DNA of 64,000 bases from Posidonia oceanica (Eukaryota; Streptophyta; Magnoliopsida; Alismatales; Posidoniaceae), in assembly GCA_037176725.1 (NCBI GenBank), contig JAZBRS010000057.1, positions 82,605,501-82,669,500 on the forward strand, given 5' to 3'. Shown here piece by piece: positions 31,589-41,899 of the stretch. Below the pieces are notes generated by a model. It saw only the letters and a program-made list of their open reading frames with translations. It searched no databases and was not told the DNA's origin. Position numbers and translations under genes: made by a program. Position 1 is the stretch's first letter. Each line of letters starts with the position of its first letter.

Positions 31589-32851
31589 ATGGATAACAGG
31601 TACCTTCAAGCTCTGCAGTTATCTGCCTGTATCCCTGCGATCTGCGTAATGGGCTTCCCCACTTTGTTGACTCCAGCACACTGCTCGGAGACCTTGCGAG
31701 AATGGATCGGCGAGCTTACCCAAGAAGACTGCGAAAAGCTGCACCTGTGGGGCATCCCAACCAAGCTGTTGAAGGCTGCTGATGTGGAAGTAAGCCGCCA
31801 TCTTCTGTGTGCCGCCGCAAGACTCTGGAAACCGGCACACCACGTCTTTCGCTTTGGCAGAACTGAACTTACACCCACACTCGAAGAAGTGCGTCGGATC
31901 TGCGATTTCTCCAAGATCATGGGGCCGCCTATCTTCATGAGGCGTGACGAATACCTCGAGGTCTTGAGCCAACTGACTGGGCTCCCTACTCGAAGCTGCC
32001 AACAAAGATTGATCTGCACCAGCAGACCTGAACCTATACTTTGCCTAGCGCACTTTGATGATGTCATGAAGAAGCACGTCGAACTCGGAGATGAGTTGTG
32101 GCTCCGAGGGTTTGTCATCTGCTTCCTGGGCGAGCTAATCTTTACTCATGGCCGACTGACAGTGGCCATTGAGGTTGCAAAGATAGCACTTGCTGTGGTG
32201 ACCCGGCAGATAGACCTGGCACCAGTTGTTCTGGCAGAAACATACCGCGGGCTGGACTGCATCTCACATCGCTGCCGCCACTTCCATGGCTGCGGGGCAC
32301 TTATACAAGTCTGGCTAACTGCACACTTAGAAATGAACCTTCTGCGCCCCCAGGTGCATGCTTTTGAAGCCTACTGCAGCGGCGGCCGTGCCAAGACAGT
32401 TAAAAGCGTCAAAGAGGAATATGAAAGGCTATCAGCACTGACTGACGACGCTGTAACCTGGCGTATCATCCCCTCTGTAGCCGAGCCATTCACTGTCTTT
32501 TTCAGCACGCGTGACATGCGGCTGATTGTGCTGCCAGGATTCACGGCAGGTGTGGAATACCATCCCATCAGGGTTATGTGCCAGTTTGACTTCCAGCAAG
32601 GCACCTTTGTTGACAGCACAATGCCCGAGCTTCTTCAGACATACCCTCTCAGCACGACTGCCCCAACCAAGAAGCTGGCCGATCTGATGCAGCATGGGGT
32701 GCGCTCAACAGACATCGCAGCTGCGAGAGGTGTAGGGTGCACCCCTGAGTATGAGACTGAGGTCCAAGAGCTCTGGCCCGTCGATGAAATCCCGCCAGGC
32801 GGCCCCCTATTCCTCGACTCCAGGCAGCCAAAGAAGGCCCGAACCGGCTAA
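31589..32851 (+). CDS. 3' ORF, plant mobile domain/DUF7745-like protein, copy B (intact)
   Basis: This is a 420-residue open frame from ATG 31589 to TAA 32849-32851, with no stop or frameshift, although gag-pol of the same element has about 13 stops. It has the same protein family as 12283-13548: a W-P-x2-H-x-F-x-F pattern and ELTPTLEEV at residues ~75-105, then a mostly helical-looking remainder with a C/H-rich SHRCRHFHGCG stretch near the middle. I see no signal peptide, membrane segment or catalytic motif. The frame also extends upstream of the ATG to about 31427. Function in the element is unknown. Possibilities are a captured host gene acting in silencing evasion or in nuclear trafficking (inference). 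Confidence 0.8.
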   Translation: MDNRYLQALQLSACIPAICVMGFPTLLTPAHCSETLREWIGELTQEDCEKLHLWGIPTKLLKAADVEVSRHLLCAAARLWKPAHHVFRFGRTELTPTLEEVRRICDFSKIMGPPIFMRRDEYLEVLSQLTGLPTRSCQQRLICTSRPEPILCLAHFDDVMKKHVELGDELWLRGFVICFLGELIFTHGRLTVAIEVAKIALAVVTRQIDLAPVVLAETYRGLDCISHRCRHFHGCGALIQVWLTAHLEMNLLRPQVHAFEAYCSGGRAKTVKSVKEEYERLSALTDDAVTWRIIPSVAEPFTVFFSTRDMRLIVLPGFTAGVEYHPIRVMCQFDFQQGTFVDSTMPELLQTYPLSTTAPTKKLADLMQHGVRSTDIAAARGVGCTPEYETEVQELWPVDEIPPGGPLFLDSRQPKKARTG

Positions 32852-33452
32852 GCACTCGTACAGCCGACGTGTAGTTTCCTTTCAAGTTGTGCTGTATGCT
32901 TTTGGCCTGCCACAGGCATGTAATCAAGATCTCTCAATGAAAAAGTGCTTTCTGCTGTCTGCTTGCACTTCAACACTACTTAATGCATTGCATTATCATT
33001 GCCAACATCACCTTAGGCCCTCTAGCCAGACTTGCAGCCAACACAATGCAGGAAAGTCCTCAGCAGCCAATCCGGAGTCCAGAATCTCTGCAAACCCACG
33101 CCGGCAAACCAAGCCATCCAGCGTCCCCAGCTGAGTCCTCTACGGGCTGGCACCCCCAACTGCTCGGCGATAGGTCCGTCAACCTGTCATCCTCTGCGGG
33201 CTAGCACCCCCAACTGCTCGGCGATAGGTCCGTCAACCTGTCATCCTCTGCAGGCTGGCACCCCCAACTGCTCGGCGATAGGTCCGTCAACCTGTCATCC
33301 TCTGCGGGCTGGTACCCCAAACTACTCGTCTGACAAACACGTCAGTTTTGTCTTCACCCTCTGCTTTTGATGCCAAGGACGCGCTGGTATCATTCTCCCC
33401 CTCTTTCCCCCAAGATATACCTGGTATCATGGGATGCTTCGCTCTCGCGAAA
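32852..33452 (+). other. Start of 3' UTR with structured motifs, copy B
   Basis: No gene is seen. It contains three 54-bp units (CGG anchors at 33165, 33219 and 33273). Each has A1 CGG, B1 GATAGG, A2 CCG and B2 CCTGTC; the B pair includes one G.U-type pair. A fourth motif with CTGAC/GTCAG and GACAAA/TTTGTC is at 33330-33352. Confidence 0.65.
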
Positions 33453-34225
33453 CCTCTTTGCCGGCCGATAAGTCCGATATCTTATCATCTCTCATCATTC
33501 CCTCATCCCCTCTTTGCCGGCCGATAAGTCCGATATCTTATCATCTCTCATCATTCCCTCATCCCCTCTTTGCTGGCCGATAAGTCCGATATCTTATCAT
33601 CTCTCATCATTCCCTCATCCCCTCTTTGCCGGTCGATAAGTCTGATATCTTATCATCTCTCATCATTTCCTCATCCCCTCTTTGCCGGCCGATAAGTCCG
33701 ATATCTTATCATCTCTCATCATTCCCTCATCCCTTCTTTGCCGGCCGATAAGTCCGATATCTTATCATCTCTCATCATTCCCTCATCCCCTCTTTGCCGG
33801 CCGATAAGTCCGATATCTTATCCGGCCGATAAGTCCGATATCTTATCATCTCTCATCATTCCCTCATCCCCTCTTTGCCGGCCGATAAGTCCGATATCTT
33901 ATCATCTCTCATCATTCCATCATCCTCTCTTTGCCGGTCGATAAATCCGATATCTTATCATCTCTCATCATTCCCTCACCCCCTCTTTGCCGGCCGATAA
34001 GTCCGATATCTTATCATCTCTCATCATTCCCTCATCCCCTCTTTGCCGACCGATAAGTCCGATATCTTATCATCTCTCATCATTCCCTCATCCCCTCTTT
34101 GCCGGCCGATAAGTCCGATATCTTATCATCTCTCATCATTCCCTCATCCCCTCTTTGCCAGCTGATAAGTCCGATATCTTATCATCTCTTTCCCTTTGCC
34201 GGTCGATAAGTCCGATATCTTATCA
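33453..34225 (+). repeat. Tandem array of about 55-bp units with two-stem core, copy B
   Basis: About 15 units hold a core with A1 CGG, B1 GATAAG, A2 CCG, B2 CTTATC (first at 33463-33486), separated by ATCTCTCATCATTCCCTCAT-type spacers. One spacer is missing near 33820. B1/B2 pairing is kept in nearly every unit. A1/A2 shows G.U-type changes (CTG at about 33640, TGG at about 33570) and a few mismatches. Copy A holds two such units only (about 14004-14105), so B amplified them after the copies diverged. Confidence 0.9.
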
Positions 34226-34229
34226 ATCT

Positions 34230-34251
34230 CCTCTTATCAATCAATCAATCG

Positions 34252-34287
<36 letters not shown>

Positions 34288-34290
34288 CTG
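34230..34290 (+). repeat. (AATC)n microsatellite
   Basis: About thirteen near-perfect tetranucleotide units (CAAT/AATC register) lie between the two larger arrays of copy B. Confidence 0.95.
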
Positions 34291-35310
34291 CTCTTTCCGG
34301 TTGATAGGACCGTAAACTATCATCTTGGGCTGATCCCCGATCTGGCCCGCAGTTGTGTTATACGGCTGACATCCAGTAACTGTCTCTCGTAATTGCACTT
34401 TCCAGTTGATAGGACTGTAAACTATCGCTCCAGTTGATAGGACTGTAAACTATTGTTCCAGTTGATAGGACTGTAAACTATCATTCTCTGGCTGATGATC
34501 CAAAACTCATCCTTGGCTGATATCCGAAACTATCACTTGCAATTACGTTATATGGCTGACATCCAGTAACTGTCCCTTGCAATTGCAGCTTCCAGTTGAT
34601 AGGACTGTAAACTATCGCTCCAGTTGATAAGACTATAAACTATCGTTCCAGTCGATAGGACTATAAACTATCGTTCCGGTTGATAGGACCGTAAACTATC
34701 ACCTGCAATTGCATTATACGGCTGATATCCAGTAACTATGCCTCATGATTGCGCTTTCCAGTTGATAGGACTGTAAACTATCGTTCCAGTTGATAGGCCT
34801 GTAAACTATCGTTCCAGTTGATAGGACTGTAAACTATCGTTCCAGTTGATAGGACTGTAAACTATCCCTCGCAATCATGTTATACGGCTGATATCTAGTA
34901 ACTATCCCTCGCAAATGCCCTTTCCAGTTGATAGGACTGTAAACTATCGCTCCAGTTGATAGGCCTGTAAACTATCGCTCCGGTTGATAGGACCGTAAAC
35001 TATCATTCTCTGGCATTTGCGTTATACGGCTGATACCCAGTAACTATCCCTCATGGTTTGTGCTTTCCAGTTGATAGGACTGTAAACTATCGCTCAAGTT
35101 GATAGGTCTGTAAACTATCGTTCCAGTTGATAGGACTGTAAACTATCCCGCACAACCATGTTATACGGCTGATATCCAGTAACTATCACTCACAACTGCC
35201 TCCGGTTGATAGGACCGTAAACTATCGCTTCCAGTTGATAGGACTGTAAACTATCACTCCCAGTTGATAGGACTGTAAACTATCGGGCCGATAAGCCTGA
35301 CACCTTATCA
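34291..35310 (+). repeat. Two-stem tandem array with GATAG/CTATC core, copy B
   Basis: More than 20 units are built on A1 CAGT, B1 GATAG, A2 ACTG, B2 CTATC (for example 34403-34426). Variants are CGGT/ACCG (about 34295, 34675, 34980, 35210), TGG/CCA with GATGA/TCATC (34489-34511), and TGG/CCG with GATA/TATC (34514-34534). Interspersed TTATACGGCTG units pair GACA with TGTC or GATA with TATC. Exceptions with a broken A pair occur near 34619, 34645, 34791 and 35095. Confidence 0.88.
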
Positions 35311-35815
35311 CCTTCTTCGCGTGACCTTGTCCCAGGAAGGCAAAGTCCTGCATCCCCTTTGTGATAGGAGAGTTGGCCCTTCTCCCCTCGCACCCCTCTC
35401 TTTTCTGCTAGCTTGCTCCCTAGACGGGGACAAGCTGCACCTTTTCTTCCTTGCCTTGTCGCGCAAGTCTGGCCTACCCGCCGGATCTTCGCGCCACATC
35501 GTGCCTTTTCTTTTAGCATTTCTCTTGCATCGTCTCTGCACCTTCTCTACTAGCATTGCATACTAGTCTAACATCATCAGTATCATCTGCACTACATCAG
35601 CATCCTAACTGCACTAACTTTTGTACTAACGTTTGCATTGCATACTTTGCACATCATCCATCTACACCTGCACTTTGCATTGCGGCAACGAGCTACGATT
35701 TTCGGTGCATCCGCCGAATAAGTGGCTCACGCCCATAGCAATCCTCTGCTCCCGTCGGTCAGATGGGGTGTCTTGTCAACCCTGAGCAGCGGCCTCGCTT
35801 CGCTTGACCTTGCTC
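35311..35815 (+). other. 3' UTR tail of copy B
   Basis: Noncoding. The last ~130 bp match the equivalent end of copy A (16130-16258). No gene is seen. Confidence 0.6.
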
Positions 35816-35825
35816 AGGGAGGGGC
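35816..35825 (+). other. Polypurine tract, copy B
   Basis: AGGGAGGGGC three bases before the LTR start at 35829, identical to copy A. Confidence 0.85.
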
Positions 35826-37720
35826 ATCTGTTGACACCCCATCTTGACAGGCTTGGACCAATTGGGACCTTCTGGTGACTTCTGGATCTAAACCTAGGTC
35901 AAAACTACACCCAACCCTCTTCATCTTACCCTTCGAATCAAGCCTAAACTTGACCTAAGCTTACACCCCTTTTCCAAGCCCAAAACCTGCCCAAAAACCA
36001 TAGGAGAACCCATCAACCCCTACTTAGCAAACCTACCCAAACACTTAGAAATTCTCAACCCAAAACCATTCCCAAAAACCCTAGAAAACCTAGGTAAAAC
36101 TACCCTTTTTCTACACCTTAAAACCTTCCAAAACCTTCTCAAAACTAAACCAGAACCCTAGAACCAACACTAGAAACCCTAGGCTACACACTCCCCAATT
36201 TTCACCCCATTTCAAAACTTTTAAGCCTTCCTTTTACCTAAATTATCCTTTTCTCTCTCTTGGATTATTCTTTTCTCTCTCCTCTCTCTCTCCTGATTAT
36301 CCTCCCCATTTTCATCCCCTTCTCTCTCTTTTTCTTGCCTGGCTGTGGGCCCCCTTTGTGTTTCTATCTCTTCTCTATCTTATTTCTATTTTTACCTTAT
36401 TTTTAGCATTTTCCCTGGCTTTTAAAAAATTATTCTCCTCCAACTCATCTCTTTCCCCTTTATTCTTCCTTTTTTCCTTTTCTTTTTCCTTCTCTTTTCC
36501 TTTTTCTTTTTTTTGCTAAAATCCATAAAAAACCCTTAAAAATCTCTAAAACTCTAAAACAAAAGGGAAGCAAACCAGAACCCTAAGAAAAATAATTAAA
36601 AATACTAAACAAACAATTAAAAACCTAAACCCAACTAAATTTAGCTAAAATGGAAAACCAAGGATGCAAGCTAAAAAATGTAAAACAAACCAAAAGAAAA
36701 TGCTGTAAAATTAGGGAAAAAATTAAAATGCAATCAAAACCAACCAAAAGTGAAAACCCTATCAAAATAATCAAAAAGCAAACCCTAAGAAGAAGTAAAA
36801 CAATTAAAAACACTAAGACAAACAATTAATGAAAAACTTAACAAATCTAAAAGGGACAATTTAAAAACTTAACTAAAAAAAAGAGAGAAACAATTAAAGA
36901 CTTAAAAACACTTAATTAAACAAGAGAAACCTAACTAAAAAACATCAAGAGAACCTAACAAATAAAAAATCAAAAGTGTAATTTAAAGAAGACCTCAGAA
37001 AAATCCTAAAAGACTAAAACTAAAAGCCGAAACTCACTCTAATTAATCTAAAAATAAATCTTAAAAAAATCCTAATTAACATCCCAAGTACTTAACAAGA
37101 AAAACATAATTAAAAATAACTTAAAAGGCTTAACAAACACTTAATCAAAACGGAAAACAAATTAAAAACAAAGAAAACCCTTAAAACCCTAATCAAACCC
37201 AAAATCCCTCTAAACCACACTAACTAACCAAAAACAGTCATTAAAAAATTTAATCAACATCCTAACTTACAACACAATCATTCTAATATTTTTACTTATT
37301 TTTATTTTATTTTTACCTAATTTATTTCTCCTCTTTTTCTCCTCTCTTTCTCCCTTCCTTCCTATTCTTTTTCTTTTTTTCTGCTGGGCCCAGTCCGGCC
37401 CGTTCCCGCCTTCCTTCTTTCTTTTTCTTTTCTCCAATTCGCGGCCCGGCCCGCCTTCCTCCTCTTCCTCTTCCTTCTTCTTCCTCAGCTTCTTCAGCAT
37501 TCTCCCGCGAGCTGCGCAGCACTCCCTCCTCCATTCAAATTTCAAGTCTTCCCTCTCCGTCCAATCCAGCAACAGCTCGCTCCTCGTCTCTCGTCTCTCA
37601 GCGCCATTTCCAGTAGGCTTTAACTGCCTATCTCCCTCGCCGCTTGTCTCCCTCATCTGCAGTGGACGGCGCCGGTGGAATTCGAATTCCACGAGCGCGC
37701 GAGCAAGCCAAGAGCAGCAG

Positions 37721-37728
37721 ATAAAAGG
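37721..37728 (+). promoter_or_regulatory. TATA-like box of LTR promoter
   Basis: ATAAAAGG lies about 1.9 kb into the LTR, followed by GC-rich then CT-rich sequence. The solo LTR has ATAAAAG at 53742-53748 in the same context. It would place the RNA start near 37755. Copy A's LTR is rearranged here and I do not see the box. Confidence 0.45.
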
Positions 37729-40204
37729 CCTCGCCCTCCGCTCCTTCTGTGCTTTTTTTTTGCCATCCGAGAGAGAGAATTGAGAAGTCCGGAGAGAATT
37801 CCCCAAGCAAACTCCTTCTTCTTCCTCTGAAATCCGCAGCATTGCCCCTTCCTTTTCTCCAGCACCAGCCCCCTTCCAGGCCTCCAATTCTCTTCCATTT
37901 CCTGACCAAATTCTTCACCCAACACCCAGCATTCCTCTTCCACTCTTCCACGGCCTTTCCACCTCAGAACCACCCCCGATTTCACCTGAATTCCACCACA
38001 GAACCCAACTCCAACCCATCTGAAATTGCCACCACCACAGACCTCCAATTCGTCCCAAACCTTTCCCAGTCACTCGCCTGAACTCCACCTCCCCAAGCCA
38101 CCCAACCTTCAGCCCAGCAAACCACCACCGTCCTTACTCGCCACCACAAACGCCTGCAGTCCTCTCTGTCCAGAAAACCAACCGACTTGCAATCTCCACC
38201 CACAGTCCACCGCGACCCCATTCAACTGCCCAGAAACCTCCACCAGACATCCAGCAACCTTCCAGAAGGATCCATCCGGCCTGAGGAGCAGCGGACACCC
38301 CCCCGGTCTCCGGCTGCCTCTGTGTACCCAAAATCTGCAAATCCATCCATCGACCTTCGAAGCTCGCGTCCTAGCATCTGGGAAGCACCAGAGGGCTCCG
38401 TGGAGGTGACTCCGATCCTCGCGAGCAGCAGACGGCGCCCGCAGCGGCTAGACGAACTCCACCGGCGATCTCTGAAACCACCTGCATCGGGGGGGCTTCT
38501 CAGCCACGGAAGCAGGTAATCTCCTTTTCCTTTCGCCTATTTTTCTTTCCCTCTTGCTTCTCCAGCCTTTAGAATAGGATTCCCTTCTCTCCTGCGCCGA
38601 GTCAACTCCGGTCAGCGTTGTCTTCTCCGTCGAGCATCACAGTGCGTCCCGCCGCTCCGGTCAGCAGAACGACGCTCCAGCAGCTGCCTCCGGTCCGCAC
38701 GAGCCTCAAGAGCATGCTCCGGCCTTCGGATCGCAGCATCGTCGCGTCGATCGCCCGGACTGCGCCTTTGAAGCTCTGCAGACCTTCGGTGGCCTCTCCG
38801 GCTCGCTCCAGCCAGCGTCGAGCTCCGCCGGATGTCGCCCGAACTCCGTCAGGACCTGGTGATGCTTTCCTGCCGATCTGCGCAGCCCCAGCACCCCCCT
38901 GCCGGCATTCATGGATGCTGGTAGCCTTCTGCTATAGTGTCCATGGCCGTCGGCCATGCCACTGTTCATTTATTTTCCCATTATCTAAGTTTTCTGCCAA
39001 ATATTGCATTTCTGGTCTGAGTTCTTGTTATTTTGCGTTCAGGTCCTTTATTTGATTTAATCTGCTTATTTCTGAGCTGAAACTATATAAAATTGCATGA
39101 AATATCTGTGGTTCTCTTTATTTGCATACTGGTCCTTTTACTGTGCTTTCCTTCAGTAATAAGTTTGAGTTTGGCCCTCCAGCCTTTCTTTTTTGCACTT
39201 TAATCCTACAGTTGTTTAATTAGATTTAATGCATTAAGTTTGCCATATAAAATTGCATTCTGGGTCCTCTTTGTTTTCAGTATTTGCTATCTGGTCCTCT
39301 GTCCTGTAGAACTTAGCTTTTATTTTTCATTTTTGCTTGCTGCATTGCATTATTTCTCCTCTGTTTTTTGAATTTTGCACATAGGTCCATCCTCAATGCA
39401 CAGTAGTCATTTGAATGCATATTTTGCTTCAAAAATTGCATTTTTAACCCTGCATAATTTGAAAATTACATACCAGTCCTCTGTCTGTCTTTTTAATGCA
39501 TATTTTGCTTATAAAATTGCATTTTTGACCCTGCATGATTTGAAAATTACACATAGGTCCATCCTCAATGCACAGTAGTCTTTTAAATGCATATTTTTGC
39601 TTATAAAATTGCGTTTTAGACCCTGCATGTTTGGAAAATTGCATATAGGTCCCCATCTGCATTCTTAGACCCACTAGACCCCTGTTTTGCTGGAAAAATT
39701 GCATTTTGGACCCTAATGATTTTAAAATTGCAACTTAATCTGCCACATGTTTTCAAAACTTGTCCTGATGCATACCCCTCTTGGAAAATTGCATTTTAGA
39801 CCCTGTCTTTTGTAAAATTGCATGCAGACCCTCTTTTTTTCAAAATCCTTGCATGAAAGCCCCAAACTTTCCAAAATCTTTGCATTTAGACCCCCATCCT
39901 TTCAAAAATTGCATTTGAATCCCCAATTTTCTGAAAAAATCACCCTTAAGCCTTTTCTTGCATTCTGCATGCATTGCACTCATGCATTCTAGTTTTTTGC
40001 ATCCTTTGCACACACTTAAGTGTCATTAGCTCCCATTCACATGGGAGGACCTATTTTGCACACCTCTAGGACCCCCTGTGCACTTAGATCCATTCTTCTC
40101 TCTTGTTCTGGCCCCTCTGCCTTGAAGCTGTGATATCTTCCAATCCGACCGTTGGATCTTCTCAAACAAGCTACCCAGACGACCCCGGCGAGGTGCTCTT
40201 CAGC

Positions 40205-40245
40205 ATGGTCCAAGCAGATCTCAGATCAGGCTCCGGATTTTCCAG
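40205..40245 (+). other. Candidate LTR mini-exon with ATG, copy B LTR
   Basis: This is a 41-nt segment from ATG to CCAG, followed by GTACGT. It has the same length and phase as 20253-20293. Joining it to the acceptor-like site of the 3' ORF (AG at 31598-31599) would keep the 3' ORF frame. Confidence 0.4.
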
Positions 40246-40713
40246 GTACGTCCTCCTGAATCCCTGCACAGCACTCATTTGCATATCATTTACATTACAT
40301 GCATCGTTTCCGCTTTTTGTTTCCTCGAACATGTAGAATAGGACCCCCTCTTCTTATCTATCAACTCCGTTCCTCGTTTCGCGTATCCCTAAGTGTTTTG
40401 TGTTGTGTTTCCCTTGGATTTACCACTTATTGCGACTTCCTTCCCTTTTTTCCACGATCCGATCGCATCACGAGCTTTAGGCAGCGTACGAGGCACATTG
40501 TGGGGCGGTTTAGTGGGAAACAGTCACAATGCGGTGGTAATCCCCCCATTTGCTTACTTTCTCCATTGTAGGTCTTCACACCTACTCTGCGTGGCCCTTA
40601 AACAGTGTCTGTTCTCACACACACACTGTTTGCCTCTCCTTTCACTTCTCTTGTCCTCTCTCTTTGCATTTGCATCTGCATGGTTTTGCCGAGGTTTTAT
40701 TTCACCGCTTTTG

Positions 40714-41235
40714 GCACCATTTTGCGTGCCCACTTCGTTTTTGGCACCGTTTTGCGTGCCCGCTTCGTTTGGCACCGTTTTGCGTGCCTGCTTTGTCTTT
40801 GGCACCGTTTTGCATGCCCGCTTCGCTTTTGGCACCGTTTCGCGTGCCCGCTTCGCTTTGGCACCGTTTTACGTGCCCGCTTCGTTTTTGGCACCGTTTT
40901 GCGTGCCCGCTTCGCTTTTGGCACCGTTTTGCGTGCCCGCTTCGCTTTTGGCACCGTTTTGCATGCCTGCTTTGTCTTTGGCACCGTTTTGCGTGTCCGC
41001 TTCGCTTTTAGCACCGTTTCGCGTGCCCGCTTCGCTTTTGGCACCGTTTCGCGTGCCCGCTTCGCTTTGGCACCGTTTTGCGTGCCCTCTTTGCTTTTGG
41101 CACCGTTTTGCGTGCCCGCTTCGCTTATTGGCATCGTTTCGTGTGCCCGCTTTGTTTCTGGCACTGTTTTGTGTGTCCGTCTTGTTTTCTTGCATCGTTT
41201 TGCGTGCCACTCTCGTTTCTTGCATTGTTTCGCGT
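40714..41235 (+). repeat. LTR minisatellite, 30-bp units, copy B LTR
   Basis: About 17 units of 30 bp, typified by GGCACCGTTTTGCGTGCCCG and a CTTCGCTTTT-like spacer. The arms GGCAC and GTGCC in each unit can pair. One variant has GGCAT with GTGCC, a G.U-type pair. The long frames over it on both strands are repeat artefacts. Confidence 0.9.
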
Positions 41236-41899
41236 TTTACGTCGTTTTCTCTTGCATGTCGCCTGCATTGCTTGGTTTTACCGTCGCTTTGCTTTTTCGA
41301 TTGCATTTGCATATAGGGCAGTGATGCTTACTACCTGGAGTTCTCACGAGCCAGGTTTCACCCGGTTCGGAACACAGACAGCGCTGCTGAGCACTTAGAC
41401 TGCACGTTTACTTTCCTTGCATTGCATCCCACCACTTAGAGCACACCTTTGAGCATTCATTCAGGTATTCATTGGCATTTAGGCATCCAAATCTGCATTT
41501 CCCTGCGTATGCAAGCGTAAGCCTAGAAAGACCGATTCTCGGGCATGTCGGGGGTGCCTAACACCTTCCCCGCGCGTAACAGGAGTCCTTGCCCAGTCTT
41601 TTGGCCTGCAATGACCATATCGCCCTTATCCTAGGCATGAGTCATCTCATTTGCATGTATTTGCATTTGTTTTCCTTTGCATTGCTTTGCTTTGCATTTC
41701 TTGCTTGGTTTTGCGTGTTAATTCACGCATTTCCCCCGATTTTCCTTGTCTCTCGATAATAGACACGGTGGCGACTCTGATTTGTCTTATCTTCTTCTTT
41801 TCTTACCTTTTCTCCTCTATTTTAAGTGTTTTCGAGTTGAGCCCTCCTCCTCGGACATCGCCGCTAATAGTAAGCCCGATTCTGATTGGGATTACTACA

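Larger units (their letters stand above)
35829..41899 (+). mobile_element. 3' LTR of copy B (complete, about 6071 bp)
   Basis: It starts TGTTGACACCCC after the PPT and ends ATTACTACA at 41899. The part order is as in copy A's LTR. It also holds a TATA-like ATAAAAGG (37721-37728), donor 1 (after 38515), the mini-exon (40205-40245), a segment absent from copy A's LTR (about 40330-40600) with an acceptor-like TTGTAG then GT near 40570, and a cleaner 30-bp minisatellite (40714-41235). The ~44 bp before the 3' end present in copy A are missing. Gag of copy C begins at 41900. Confidence 0.92.

Noticed and set aside
40393..41324. Long open frames rich in F, P, C, A and R over the LTR minisatellite (also 20700-21400 and on the minus strand)
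   Set aside because: A 30-bp repeat unit is a multiple of three and keeps several frames open at once. All frames on both strands show the same repeated peptide, and there is no codon-level conservation between LTRs.
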